Below, piece by piece: positions 1 to 7,553 of a stretch of DNA of 64,000 nt (the first letter of the stretch is position 1; each line of letters opens with the position of its first letter). The stretch covers positions 39,550,501 through 39,614,500 of the forward strand of contig NC_050098.1 of assembly GCF_902167145.1 (NCBI RefSeq). Direction: 5' to 3'. The stretch comes from Zea mays (taxonomy: Eukaryota; Streptophyta; Magnoliopsida; Poales; Poaceae). The position numbers and the translations under genes were made by a program. The notes under the pieces were generated by a model. The model was not told where the DNA came from. It saw only the letters and a list, made by a program, of their open reading frames with translations, and searched no databases.

Positions 1-3000
1 GTCCCCCTCGCTGAACTCCCTCGGGATGACTGCACGGTCGCGCCATGCTTTGGTCTGGGCCTGATATTTGTTCAGGGCCTGTAAGGCGAAGACCCGGTCT
101 CCGTCAATGAGATCTTTTGAAGTTGGCTCATCCACGTCGGGGACGGCTGACGGAACTGTACGTGGGGACCCATGCTTTATTTCTTGCGGGGTCATTGCCT
201 CCGATCCGTATAGAAGGCGGAAAGGAGTGAACCCGGTTGCTCTGCACTCGGTTGTGTTGAGCGCCCAGACTGCCTCTGGTAATAAATCGGTCCACCTGCC
301 TTTTCTTTCATCGAGGAGCATCTTTTTGACAGCTGTGAATATTTTCCCATTGGCGCGCTCCACGACCCCGTTGGACTGCGGATGATAGACTGAAGCGAAG
401 GCAAGCTTGGTGCCGATGGAGAAACAAAAATCCTTGAAATCTTGGCTGTCGAACTGCTTGCCGTTGTCGACTGTTAGCTCGGACGGTACTCCGAAGCGGC
501 AAACGATGTTCTGCCAGAAGAATTTTTGGGCAGTCTTTGATGTGATTGTGGAAACAGCCCTCGCTTCAATCCATTTGGTGAAGTATTCGACGGCTACGAA
601 GGCGAACTTAAGGTTCCCCTGAGCGGTGGGCAGGGGCCCGACGATGTCCAGGCCCCAGCGCTGGAGAGGCCATGTGTGGGCAATCAGCTTTGTATATTGC
701 GAGGGGTTGCCTGACCGAGGGGAGAACTTCTGGCAGGCTTCGCAGGACTTCGCGACCCGATTTGCGGCGCAGATCATTGCGGGCCAGTAAAACCCTTGAC
801 GGATCACCTTGGCAGCCAGGGCCCTTAGCCCTGCGTGCGAGCCGCACGTGCCGCTGTGGACTTCGCGTAGGATCTGCATGCCTTCGGTCTCGGTGACGCA
901 TTTGAGCATTGGCTGACTGACCCCTTTCTTGTACAGTTGGCCTTCGATCAGAGCGAAGTCCCGGCTTTGATGTCTGAGGCGCTTTGCCTCACTGACGTCG
1001 GCTGGATGATAGTATCCCTGTAGGAACAGGGTTATTGGTGCCCTCCAGTCTTCTGTCATGATTAGGTTGACTGTACGGTGGCCTTCGCTATCATTAGTGA
1101 TCTGGAGCCCTTCGGGGCTCCGGACAGCTGGAGTGCCGATGGTGTGGAAAAACACGTCGGAGGGCAGGGGCTCGCCCCTGGCGGCGGCCTTGGCTAAGGC
1201 ATCGGCCTCCTCGTTCCTGGCCCTATCAACATGCTGTAGGGTGAATCCCTTGAACTGTCTCTCGAGACTTCGGATAGCCGCGAGGTATTGCATGAGCGCG
1301 GGGTCTTTTGCTGCATAGTCTTTCTCGACCTGACCGGCAACAATCTTGGAGTCTGTTTTGATGATACATGTGGTGACTCCGAGGGCCCTTAGTTTGCGGA
1401 GACCGAGGATGACTGCTTCATACTCTGCTATGTTGTTTGTACATTTGTCAGATTCCAGAGCAAAGCTGAGACGTGCTGCGTATCTGTGTTTGACTCCGGC
1501 TGGTGAGGTTACGACTGCAGCGACGCCTGCCCCCGCATGACACCATGCACCGTCGCAATGGATAGTCCAGACCTTTTCTGTGGATGGGTCCGGCTGCGTT
1601 ATTGGCCCTGTCCAGTCGACGACGAAGTCTGCCAGGACTTGCGACTTGATAGCTGTCCTGGGCTCGAAGCTGATGTGGTAGCCGGAGAGTTCGGCTGCCC
1701 ACTTGGCAATCCTCACTGATGCCTCCGGGTTCCTGAATAATTCGCCGAGCCCCCTGTCTGAGGTGACTCGGACCTTAAATGCTTCAAAATAATGGCGCAA
1801 CTTGCGCGAGGACATGACAACTGCGTAGGCAATCTTCTCCAGCTCTGTCATGTTGCATTTGGACGGTGTCAGGACTTCGCTGACGAAATAGACAGGGCAC
1901 TGTTTGACTGCGCCCTCGACTGCCTGCTCCTGTACCAGTGCCGCGCTGACCGCGTGCGGCGAAGCCGCGACATAGAGCAATAAGGGGAGCGAGGAGTCTG
2001 GGCTTGTGAGGATGGCCAGCTCCGCCAGGTACTGTTTTAATGAGGCGAAGGCCGCTGCTTGCTCCGGTCCCCAGGCGAAGTCTTTCGCGCCGCGGAGTGT
2101 TTTGAGGAATGGAAGACTTCGCTCGGCGGACCTGGAGATGAATCTGTTGAGAGCGGCCATCCTGCCTGTCAGGCGCTGGACGTCCCTGGCCGACTGCGGA
2201 GGCGACATATCGACGATGGCCTGGATCTTGGTTGGGTTGGCCTCGATGCCCCGGCGGGACACCTGGTAGCCCAATATCTTGCCCTGGCGAACACCGAAAA
2301 CACACTTTTCCGGGTTTAGGCGGAGTCGTGCGTCTCGCATGTTCGCGAATGTTTCTGCCAGGTCGGCGAGGTGGTCCTCCTTATTTTTGCTGGCGACGAC
2401 GATGTCGTCCACATATGTGAATATATTTCTGCCGACCTGCCCCTCGAGCACTGTTTTGGTGAGTCTGGAGAAGGTGGATCCGGCATTCTTGAGACCCTCC
2501 GGCATTCTGACAAAGCAATAGGTGCCGAAGGGTGTTATAAAGCTGGTGCTGGCTTTGTCTTCCTCCTTCATGTATATCTGGTGATAGCCGGAGAAGCAGT
2601 CGAGGAGGGACATGACCTCGCATCCGGCCGCGCTATCGACTATTTTGTCGATCCGCGGCAACGGGAAATTGTCCTTTGGGCAGGACTTATTGAGACTGGT
2701 GAAGTCTATGCACATGCGCCATTTTCCGCTTTTTTTCTGCACCATCACAACATTGGAGAGCCACGTGGGGTAAGCCACTGGCTCGATGAATTTAGCCTCC
2801 AGGAGGCGATGCACCTCCGCCTTGGCGGCCTCTGTCTTCTCGTCTGACATTTTGCGAAGCTTCTGCTTTTTGGGTCGCACCGAAGGGTCAATCCCCAAGC
2901 TGTGCTCAATTATGGCTCGGCTGACTCCGACCAGATCGAGGGCAGACCAGGCGAAGACATCTTTATTCTTGGCCAGGCAGCAGAGAAGTCTCTCTTCTTC

Positions 3001-4011
3001 GAGTGAGGTGAGGTCTTCGCTGATAGTTACTGTCTGCTTGGGCGTGGCCTGATCGAGGGGGACGGTCTTGGTCCCATCTTGGCACTGCAACTGTGCCTTG
3101 TCGTGCTGCTTGTCGGTTGGGCTGGCCGGCGCAGGGACCTCGCGCTGGGTCGTGAGACAGTGTACGTTTCTCTGACCGGGCACGAAGTCCCGCTCAATGT
3201 TGCGCGCCGTCTGCTGGTTGCCGTAGACTGTGATGGCGCCTAGCGGGCCTGGTATCTTCATACATAGGTACAACCCGTGGATGGCGGCTTCGAACTTGTT
3301 GATGGAGCCCCGGCCCATGATGGCGTTGTATGGATATACCATGTCGACAATGTCAAAGGTTACTTGCTCACTTCGGGCATTGGGCGCTACACCGAAGGAG
3401 AGGGGCAACTCTATCTTGCCAACTAGGAAGGTGCCCTTGCCGCCGAAACCATACAACGGGTTGTCCAAAGGCTTCAGCAAGCTGTGGCTTATACCCATGC
3501 GGTCGAAGGCGTGGAGGAAGATGATGTCCGCCTGACTGCCGTTGTCGACTAGGACTTTGTGTAAGTCCCAGCCTGCCACGCTGCAATTGATGACCATAGC
3601 GTCGATGTGGGGGGCGCTGCACAGGTCGACGTCTCGTGCGTCGAAGGTTAGCGGTATGTGGGACCACTTCGTCTGCACGACTGGGCCAGTGACGGCGACA
3701 TGGTTGATGCTGCGGTAGTGGTCCCGCTTCTGCCGCTTGGTGTCGAAGTCAGTGCTAGACCCCCCTGTTATCATGTGAATGACTCCGCGATATGGTTGAT
3801 CGGCGAAGTCTTCCTGCTTTGGGGCATGGGGGTTGTTCTGATGTTGCTGGTGTGGTGGTGGGGGTGGAGGAGGTACGATTTGTACTTCCTGATGGTGTTG
3901 GTAAGCGTGGTGCGGTGGATGCGGAGCGGGAGCGTGAATATATGGTGGAGGGGGTGGCTGGTAATTATGCGCGACAATTCTGGGGTTGTCGGCTGGCTGC
4001 GCCCGCGCCAT
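1..4011 (-). CDS. gag C-terminus and pol polyprotein (protease, RT, RNase H, integrase), runs off left edge
   Basis: The frame is open without a stop from ATG at 4011-4009 to position 1 (1,337 codons); I checked every codon. The first ~70 residues are a Pro/His/Gln-rich gag tail. Protease follows, with VDNGSQADIIF near 3550-3525. RT shows LNKSCPKDNFPLPRID near 2700, SLLDCFSGYHQIYM near 2610 and the catalytic YVDD near 2410. RNase H has the CDGAW motif near 1550 and NNIAEYEA near 1430. Integrase has the His/Cys zinc region near 840-740, RWGLD near 650, VDNGKQF near 470 and HPQSNGVVERANGK near 370. The integrase end lies beyond the window. The ATG sits in an inverted-repeat arm, with TAA two codons upstream (4020-4018), so it is a by-product of the rearrangement and the natural gag start is lost. 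All visible catalytic motifs are intact, which points to a young pol. Expression would be impaired because gag is broken. Confidence 0.93.
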   Translation of the reverse strand, partial: MARAQPADNPRIVAHNYQPPPPPYIHAPAPHPPHHAYQHHQEVQIVPPPPPPPHQQHQNNPHAPKQEDFADQPYRGVIHMITGGSSTDFDTKRQKRDHYRSINHVAVTGPVVQTKWSHIPLTFDARDVDLCSAPHIDAMVINCSVAGWDLHKVLVDNGSQADIIFLHAFDRMGISHSLLKPLDNPLYGFGGKGTFLVGKIELPLSFGVAPNARSEQVTFDIVDMVYPYNAIMGRGSINKFEAAIHGLYLCMKIPGPLGAITVYGNQQTARNIERDFVPGQRNVHCLTTQREVPAPASPTDKQHDKAQLQCQDGTKTVPLDQATPKQTVTISEDLTSLEEERLLCCLAKNKDVFAWSALDLVGVSRAIIEHSLGIDPSVRPKKQKLRKMSDEKTEAAKAEVHRLLEAKFIEPVAYPTWLSNVVMVQKKSGKWRMCIDFTSLNKSCPKDNFPLPRIDKIVDSAAGCEVMSLLDCFSGYHQIYMKEEDKASTSFITPFGTYCFVRMPEGLKNAGSTFSRLTKTVLEGQVGRNIFTYVDDIVVASKNKEDHLADLAETFANMRDARLRLNPEKCVFGVRQGKILGYQVSRRGIEANPTKIQAIVDMSPPQSARDVQRLTGRMAALNRFISRSAERSLPFLKTLRGAKDFAWGPEQAAAFASLKQYLAELAILTSPDSSLPLLLYVAASPHAVSAALVQEQAVEGAVKQCPVYFVSEVLTPSKCNMTELEKIAYAVVMSSRKLRHYFEAFKVRVTSDRGLGELFRNPEASVRIAKWAAELSGYHISFEPRTAIKSQVLADFVVDWTGPITQPDPSTEKVWTIHCDGAWCHAGAGVAAVVTSPAGVKHRYAARLSFALESDKCTNNIAEYEAVILGLRKLRALGVTTCIIKTDSKIVAGQVEKDYAAKDPALMQYLAAIRSLERQFKGFTLQHVDRARNEEADALAKAAARGEPLPSDVFFHTIGTPAVRSPEGLQITNDSEGHRTVNLIMTEDWRAPITLFLQGYYHPADVSEAKRLRHQSRDFALIEGQLYKKGVSQPMLKCVTETEGMQILREVHSGTCGSHAGLRALAAKVIRQGFYWPAMICAANRVAKSCEACQKFSPRSGNPSQYTKLIAHTWPLQRWGLDIVGPLPTAQGNLKFAFVAVEYFTKWIEARAVSTITSKTAQKFFWQNIVCRFGVPSELTVDNGKQFDSQDFKDFCFSIGTKLAFASVYHPQSNGVVERANGKIFTAVKKMLLDERKGRWTDLLPEAVWALNTTECRATGFTPFRLLYGSEAMTPQEIKHGSPRTVPSAVPDVDEPTSKDLIDGDRVFALQALNKYQAQTKAWRDRAVIPREFSEGD

Positions 4012-4158
4012 GCGTCCTTAACACAAGACGCTGGGCACTCAGATACCTATAAATACCCCCGCACAGTGCCCGTGAGGGGCTAGATCAACAGTGCTATTGC
4101 CCCCGCGCACGTAACCCTGTTGTCACCACCGTTCACTCTTGTTGGCCTTCTTGCTGCA
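4009..4158 (+). repeat. Inverted repeat arm 1 (LTR 3' portion, plus orientation)
   Basis: These 150 bp are the exact reverse complement of 4640-4789. The arm is the promoter-proximal to near-terminal part of element A's LTR, in plus orientation, and includes a TATA box at 4048-4055. It continues to the true LTR end (ccaaca, 4175) and the primer site. No mismatch was seen between arms, so the duplication is recent or has been corrected by gene conversion. Confidence 0.95.
4048..4055 (+). promoter_or_regulatory. TATA box of the duplicated LTR piece (rightward)
   Basis: TATAAATA is followed by a run of C. It is identical to the 5' LTR TATA on the minus strand at 4750-4743. It points rightward into the flipped gag segment, so it converges on the minus-strand promoter. 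Only about 40 bp of upstream LTR is present, so its strength is doubtful. Confidence 0.6.
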
Positions 4159-4177
4159 GAGAGCAAGTTCCAACATT

Positions 4178-4189
4178 TGGCGCCCACCG
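4178..4189 (+). other. Primer-binding site (flipped copy)
   Basis: TGGCGCCCACCG lies two bases after the LTR end CCAACA (4170-4175). This PBS word is common in plant Tat-type Gypsy elements. Here it lies on the plus strand, opposite to the element's pol, because it was carried within the inverted segment. Confidence 0.75.
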
Positions 4190-4215
4190 TTCGTGCTACG
4201 ACAAAACCACCCGCG

Positions 4216-4665
4216 ATGGCACCCAAGAGAGCTAACCCCAAGGCTGACGAGGCTGCGAAGGCAGCACTGCTGGCCGCAAGAAAGGGCAAGGCCCTCGTCC
4301 TCACGCAATCCACCCACCAAGAGCCCACTGAAGACAATGTTCCCCACACCGGCGAAGACGACACCTTCCGCACCTGCGGAACCGAAGGACAGTCACAGCC
4401 GCCCCCAGGCTTCGCCCCACTGGAGGGCGCGGACCTCACCGAGGACGGCGAGGTCCTCGGCGTCTCAACAGAAGAACAGCTGCAGCTGCGCGCCCTGCGC
4501 CTCAGGAACCGCAATCTCCAAAGGCAGAAAGAGATACTGGAGGCCAAGCGCCAGCGTGTGTCCGCACTAGCCAAAGTGCGGCAAATGATACGCGACGAGG
4601 AGCAGAAAGCCCAAGACCTCGAGCGCGAGATCGCGCTGATGCAGCAAGAAGGCCAACAAGAGTGA
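4216..4665 (+). pseudogene. gag N-terminal fragment, inverted relative to pol
   Basis: The ATG at 4216 (MAPKRANPKADEAAK) lies 26 bp after the PBS, the expected place for gag. The frame runs about 142 genuine codons with a charged, probably coiled-coil stretch (residues ~105-145, rich in Glu, Arg, Gln and Leu). It then crosses into inverted-repeat arm 2 and stops at TGA 4663-4665. It lacks the capsid domain and zinc knuckle, and it is on the opposite strand to the pol of the same element. The tail of the same gag is the start of the minus-strand frame at 4011, so the middle of gag was lost during the rearrangement. It cannot make a functional capsid. Confidence 0.8.
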
Positions 4666-4789
4666 ACGGTGGTGACAACAGGGTTACGTGCGCGGGGGCA
4701 ATAGCACTGTTGATCTAGCCCCTCACGGGCACTGTGCGGGGGTATTTATAGGTATCTGAGTGCCCAGCGTCTTGTGTTAAGGACGCATG
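4640..4789 (-). repeat. Inverted repeat arm 2 (LTR 3' portion, minus orientation)
   Basis: This is the partner of 4009-4158 in opposite orientation, and part of the element's 5' LTR on the minus strand. At its inner edge the LTR stops 17 bp short of its terminus and joins antisense gag sequence. The junction carries a short shared word (TGCAGCAAGA on the plus strand), suggesting microhomology-guided template switching. Confidence 0.95.
4743..4750 (-). promoter_or_regulatory. TATA box of element A 5' LTR (leftward)
   Basis: TATAAATA is read on the minus strand, with about 350 bp of U3 upstream (up to 5097). It would drive the genomic RNA leftward through the flipped segment and into pol. Confidence 0.7.
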
Positions 4790-5097
4790 TGCCCTCAGAC
4801 ACCTATTTTATCCCCAGAATATTCCCATAAAGCAGGGTTACAGACCGTAATTACAAGTACTCCTTTACAAGTCAGGCCCGTAATACAGAGGCGGCCACGC
4901 GGGGCCCGTTACAATGGGCCAGATCGCACGTGGGCCTTGGGACTGAACGAGGACGCGCCGTGGTAGGACGTCGCCGCAGGCCTTCGTCAACGTGCCGAGT
5001 CTTGCGAAGGGTGTCCCTGCCCGCTTTGTCTCTGTCGGACCAGCGGCTGCAGCGAAGGCCTCGAGCGAAGGGTGGCGTCTTTGCCTTCGCCCCAACA

Positions 5098-5461
5098 AGA
5101 ACCAAGACTAGAGATGCGGGAGGGAAGGCCCTCCGTTAAAAACTTTTTACTACTTATTCGGGAGGAGTTTTTGCCTCCCCTGGTTTGTAATAATAATACT
5201 CTGCACTCATACATAATGTTCTGGTCTGTAAATATTTAACTCTGCCTTACTTTTAATAAAGTAAGTTATTGTAACTGCTTCCGCACTTCCGTATCTCCGA
5301 TGAATTGTAATATCTGCGTGACGGGTAAAACGCTATTGGGAAGGTAAGGAATTCAGATACCGAACTTGTCAAGTGATCAGGTGCACCTGCAGGGTTGTCT
5401 GAGGTCCGTTGGACAAAGGACAACTGTAGGTGGGCTTAATGACTTGGGAGGTTCTGTCACA
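5098..5461 (+). repeat. 5' LTR remnant of element B (3' end only)
   Basis: It matches 14730-15092 almost base for base and ends ...CTGTCACA. It is cut on the left by the insertion of element A. Confidence 0.93.
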
Positions 5462-5463
5462 GC

Positions 5464-5476
5464 TGGTATCGGAGCG
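5464..5476 (+). other. Primer-binding site of element B
   Basis: TGGTATCGGAGCG lies two bases after the LTR end. It is the usual type complementary to initiator Met tRNA (one base off TGGTATCAGAGC). The same word with G occurs in element I at 60769. Confidence 0.8.
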
Positions 5477-5701
5477 AAGCCCATCTCTGCAGATGTTATG
5501 AGACATCTTCAAAAAGAATTTTCAAAGACTTATCTAGAAAATTTCTTCCCTTCTTATCTAAGTATCTCTGAAGAGTTTATTTTAAAGACCAGATAGTAAG
5601 AGCGCAATGTATAGAAGGTGTGAATCAACTAAGGTTGATTCTGTAATTATACATGCATCATGCTAAAAACTATGCTAATAAGATTTTCCCCCCTTAGAGA
5701 A

Positions 5702-6287
5702 ATGTCGCCGCGCACGAGAAAGACCGCGCGCAAGTCTACCAGGCCGTTTAGCGTACCCCGTCATCAACTTGCCCCGAGTCATGAAGGCACCAGCAGTGGT
5801 AGTAACGATCCAATCGGGGATCTGGAAGCACAAGGTGACCAGCTTCGATCAGAACTCCGACACAGGAACGATATATGGGTCGCGGATGGTGAAAGAATAA
5901 ACGAATTGAGAACAGACATCCGCCACCTGCAAGACCAACTTGCGGACCGGGATCTAGCACTCGACTGGGCTGTGAACTCTCGTTCACTTGCTTGGGCAAA
6001 AGAAGCTAGAGCTCGTGCCCACATGGAAGAGCTTAGCTCAGCCTTGGATAACTTGCAGGCTTATTGTAATACATTACATGAAGAAGTTCATGTGTTGTAT
6101 TCACAACTGCACCCGAACGTCCCTCGCGGATCCTGTCGGGATGGGAGCCGGACCATCTGGAGCAGCGGGTGAAGCCCTCGGAGGAGAACTGGACCTTTTT
6201 AGGCCCCCTCCTTCAATGAATTTGGTCGACCAGGGGTCTCCTACCCCTGACAGCGAAGCTACCAAAAGCGACAAGAAGCAAGAGTAG
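5702..6287 (+). pseudogene. Upstream ORF before gag, coiled-coil, frameshifted
   Basis: ATG 5702 (MSPRTRKTARKSTRPF) opens a frame with a basic N-terminus and then a heptad-like charged segment (residues ~40-135) rich in Leu, Glu, Arg and Asp, predicted by eye to be coiled coil. The frame stops at 6172. Another frame carries on with GAGPSGAAGEALGG and ends with a Lys/Glu tail at 6287, so one frameshift near 6110-6120 probably splits one protein of about 190 residues. It lies between the PBS and gag (ATG 6429). I do not recognise the function. It may be an extra N-terminal ORF of this chromovirus family or a leader protein. Confidence 0.55.
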
Positions 6288-6428
6288 TATAATATAGAAG
6301 TAGTAGTAATGTGTAATAGGTAATGTAATCCTGTTGTATATACGAGTCTGTAACATTACCTTTTCAGTAATGTGAAATGGATGGTTTGTTCTGGCATATC
6401 ATATTTCTTCAAATGTTCTTTGCCTCAG

Positions 6429-7439
6429 ATGCCGTCTAAGACTCGCGCACAGGATGGGGCGGGCACCACCCGTGGGAGGGAAGCAACCCCGAATCCACCC
6501 CTAGTACCTCCAACATTAGCTAAGGCCATCGCTGCCTTGGTTAATGCCACAGCTGACAACACCCGTTTCCTGCGGGAGATGGCAGGGCAACAAATGCAGC
6601 AACAAGGCGGGCGGGCATATCCACAAGGCCCCCGTGAAACATCCTATCTGTATTTCTCCGAGACACGCCCTTCATTGTTTGTCGAAGCAGAAGGCCCTCT
6701 GGAAGCGGATGAATGGATCCACGTTATTGAACAGAAGTTCGGGCTTCTCCGTTGTATGGAGACTCAAAAGCCCTTGTTTGCGGCACAACAACTGCGAGGC
6801 CCTGCCAGTACGTGGTGGGGAAACTTTGTTGCCGTTCAGCCGGCCGGTCATCAAATCACATGGGATGAGTTCAAGTTGGCTTTCAGAGAGCACTATATAC
6901 CTGAAGGGGTCCTCCATATGAAGCAGGAGGAGTTTATGAAGCTCAAGCAAGGCGGGGATACTGTCACACAGTATCTCAATAAATTCAATCACTTATCCCA
7001 ATACGCAATCGATAAAGTCAACACAGATATAAAGAAGAGGAATTGCTTTATGAGAGGTCTAAATGATCGCATGCAACGAAAGATGGCCACCTGCATTGAT
7101 CTTTCTTATAGAAGGCCTGTCAGCACGATGCTGGCAGCTGAGGCAAAATATACAAGCTCCGGAAAATCAAAGGGGAATGGAGGCGACATGCCCAATCAGG
7201 GGTCTGAGAAAAGACAAAGGTTGGTCATCCGACCTTTTAATCAGAATCGTTCTTCATCGCGCCCATCCTCCTTCCCTTTCAAGCAACCAGCTTTTATCCG
7301 TCCTACCGCTGCCCCCACCGCTACAAATCAGCCAGGTGCCCCTGGCACTCGTTTCCCTGCTCTCCCAAGCTCATCAATAGGCTGCTTCAACTGTGGAAAG
7401 TCCAGACATTTTATTAAGGACTGTCCATATCCAAAGTAG
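6429..7439 (+). pseudogene. gag (capsid and nucleocapsid) of element B
   Basis: ATG 6429 (MPSKTRAQDGAG) gives 336 residues. The capsid (retrotransposon gag domain) shows EADEWIHVIEQKF, the STWWGNF motif and TWDEFKLAFREHYIP at residues ~95-175. The nucleocapsid zinc knuckle C-X2-C-X4-H-X4-C (CFNCGKSRHFIKDC) is near the end. Translation stops at TAG 7437-7439 and, in the same frame, TGA at 7534-7536, but the frame continues into protease. So gag and pol were once one polyprotein, and these stops are mutations (C-to-T or G-to-A type). An in-frame ATG at 6372 exists, but the 6429 start matches the usual gag N-terminus better. Confidence 0.85.
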
Positions 7440-7553
7440 AATTGCTCCAATAATCAACAGAGTTCTGGGAGTTCTGCTCAAGCCAAGGGAAATGCGGCAA
7501 ACAATACCGCGGGCAAAAATACAAGGAAAACATGATGGATCTATTATACTCAA

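Larger units (their letters stand above)
1..5097 (-). mobile_element. Element A: Tat-lineage Gypsy LTR retrotransposon, 5' part, internally rearranged
   Basis: Read on the minus strand, this has a 5' LTR starting with TGTTGGGG at 5097, then a flipped segment (4639-4159), then the end of gag and a long pol frame that leaves the window at position 1. Pol order (protease, RT, RNase H, integrase) is that of Gypsy. The full LTR, judged from its two overlapping parts, would be about 475 bp. The right boundary (5097/5098) lies inside the LTR of element B: the sequence after 5097 matches that element's intact 3' LTR from 14730, so A inserted into B. A 5-bp target duplication would be agaac at 5098-5102, but its partner is outside the window. 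The Tat-lineage assignment comes from pol motif style and the TGGCGCCCACCG primer site. The exact maize family is not identified. Confidence 0.9.
4640..5097 (-). repeat. 5' LTR of element A (lacks its last 17 bp)
   Basis: It begins TGTTGGGGCGAAGG at 5097 (minus). Its U3 is rich in cgaag words, and it has TATAAATA at 4750. It ends abruptly at 4640, inside the LTR. The full length inferred from the second partial copy is about 475 bp. Confidence 0.85.

Noticed and set aside
1784..2305. 173-aa open frame on the minus strand
   Set aside because: It is an out-of-frame shadow of the element A pol frame, which is open through this whole region with clear RT/RNase H motifs.
3658..4083. 141-aa plus-strand frame rich in Val/Trp
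   Set aside because: It lies antisense to the gag tail/protease of element A; composition mirrors Pro/His-rich coding on the other strand.
4009..4789. Reading the inverted repeat as a DNA transposon with terminal inverted repeats (MITE or foldback)
   Set aside because: The arms are clearly LTR sequence with TATA and continue into the LTR end, PBS and gag. There are no target duplications around 4009/4789, so it is a rearranged LTR element.
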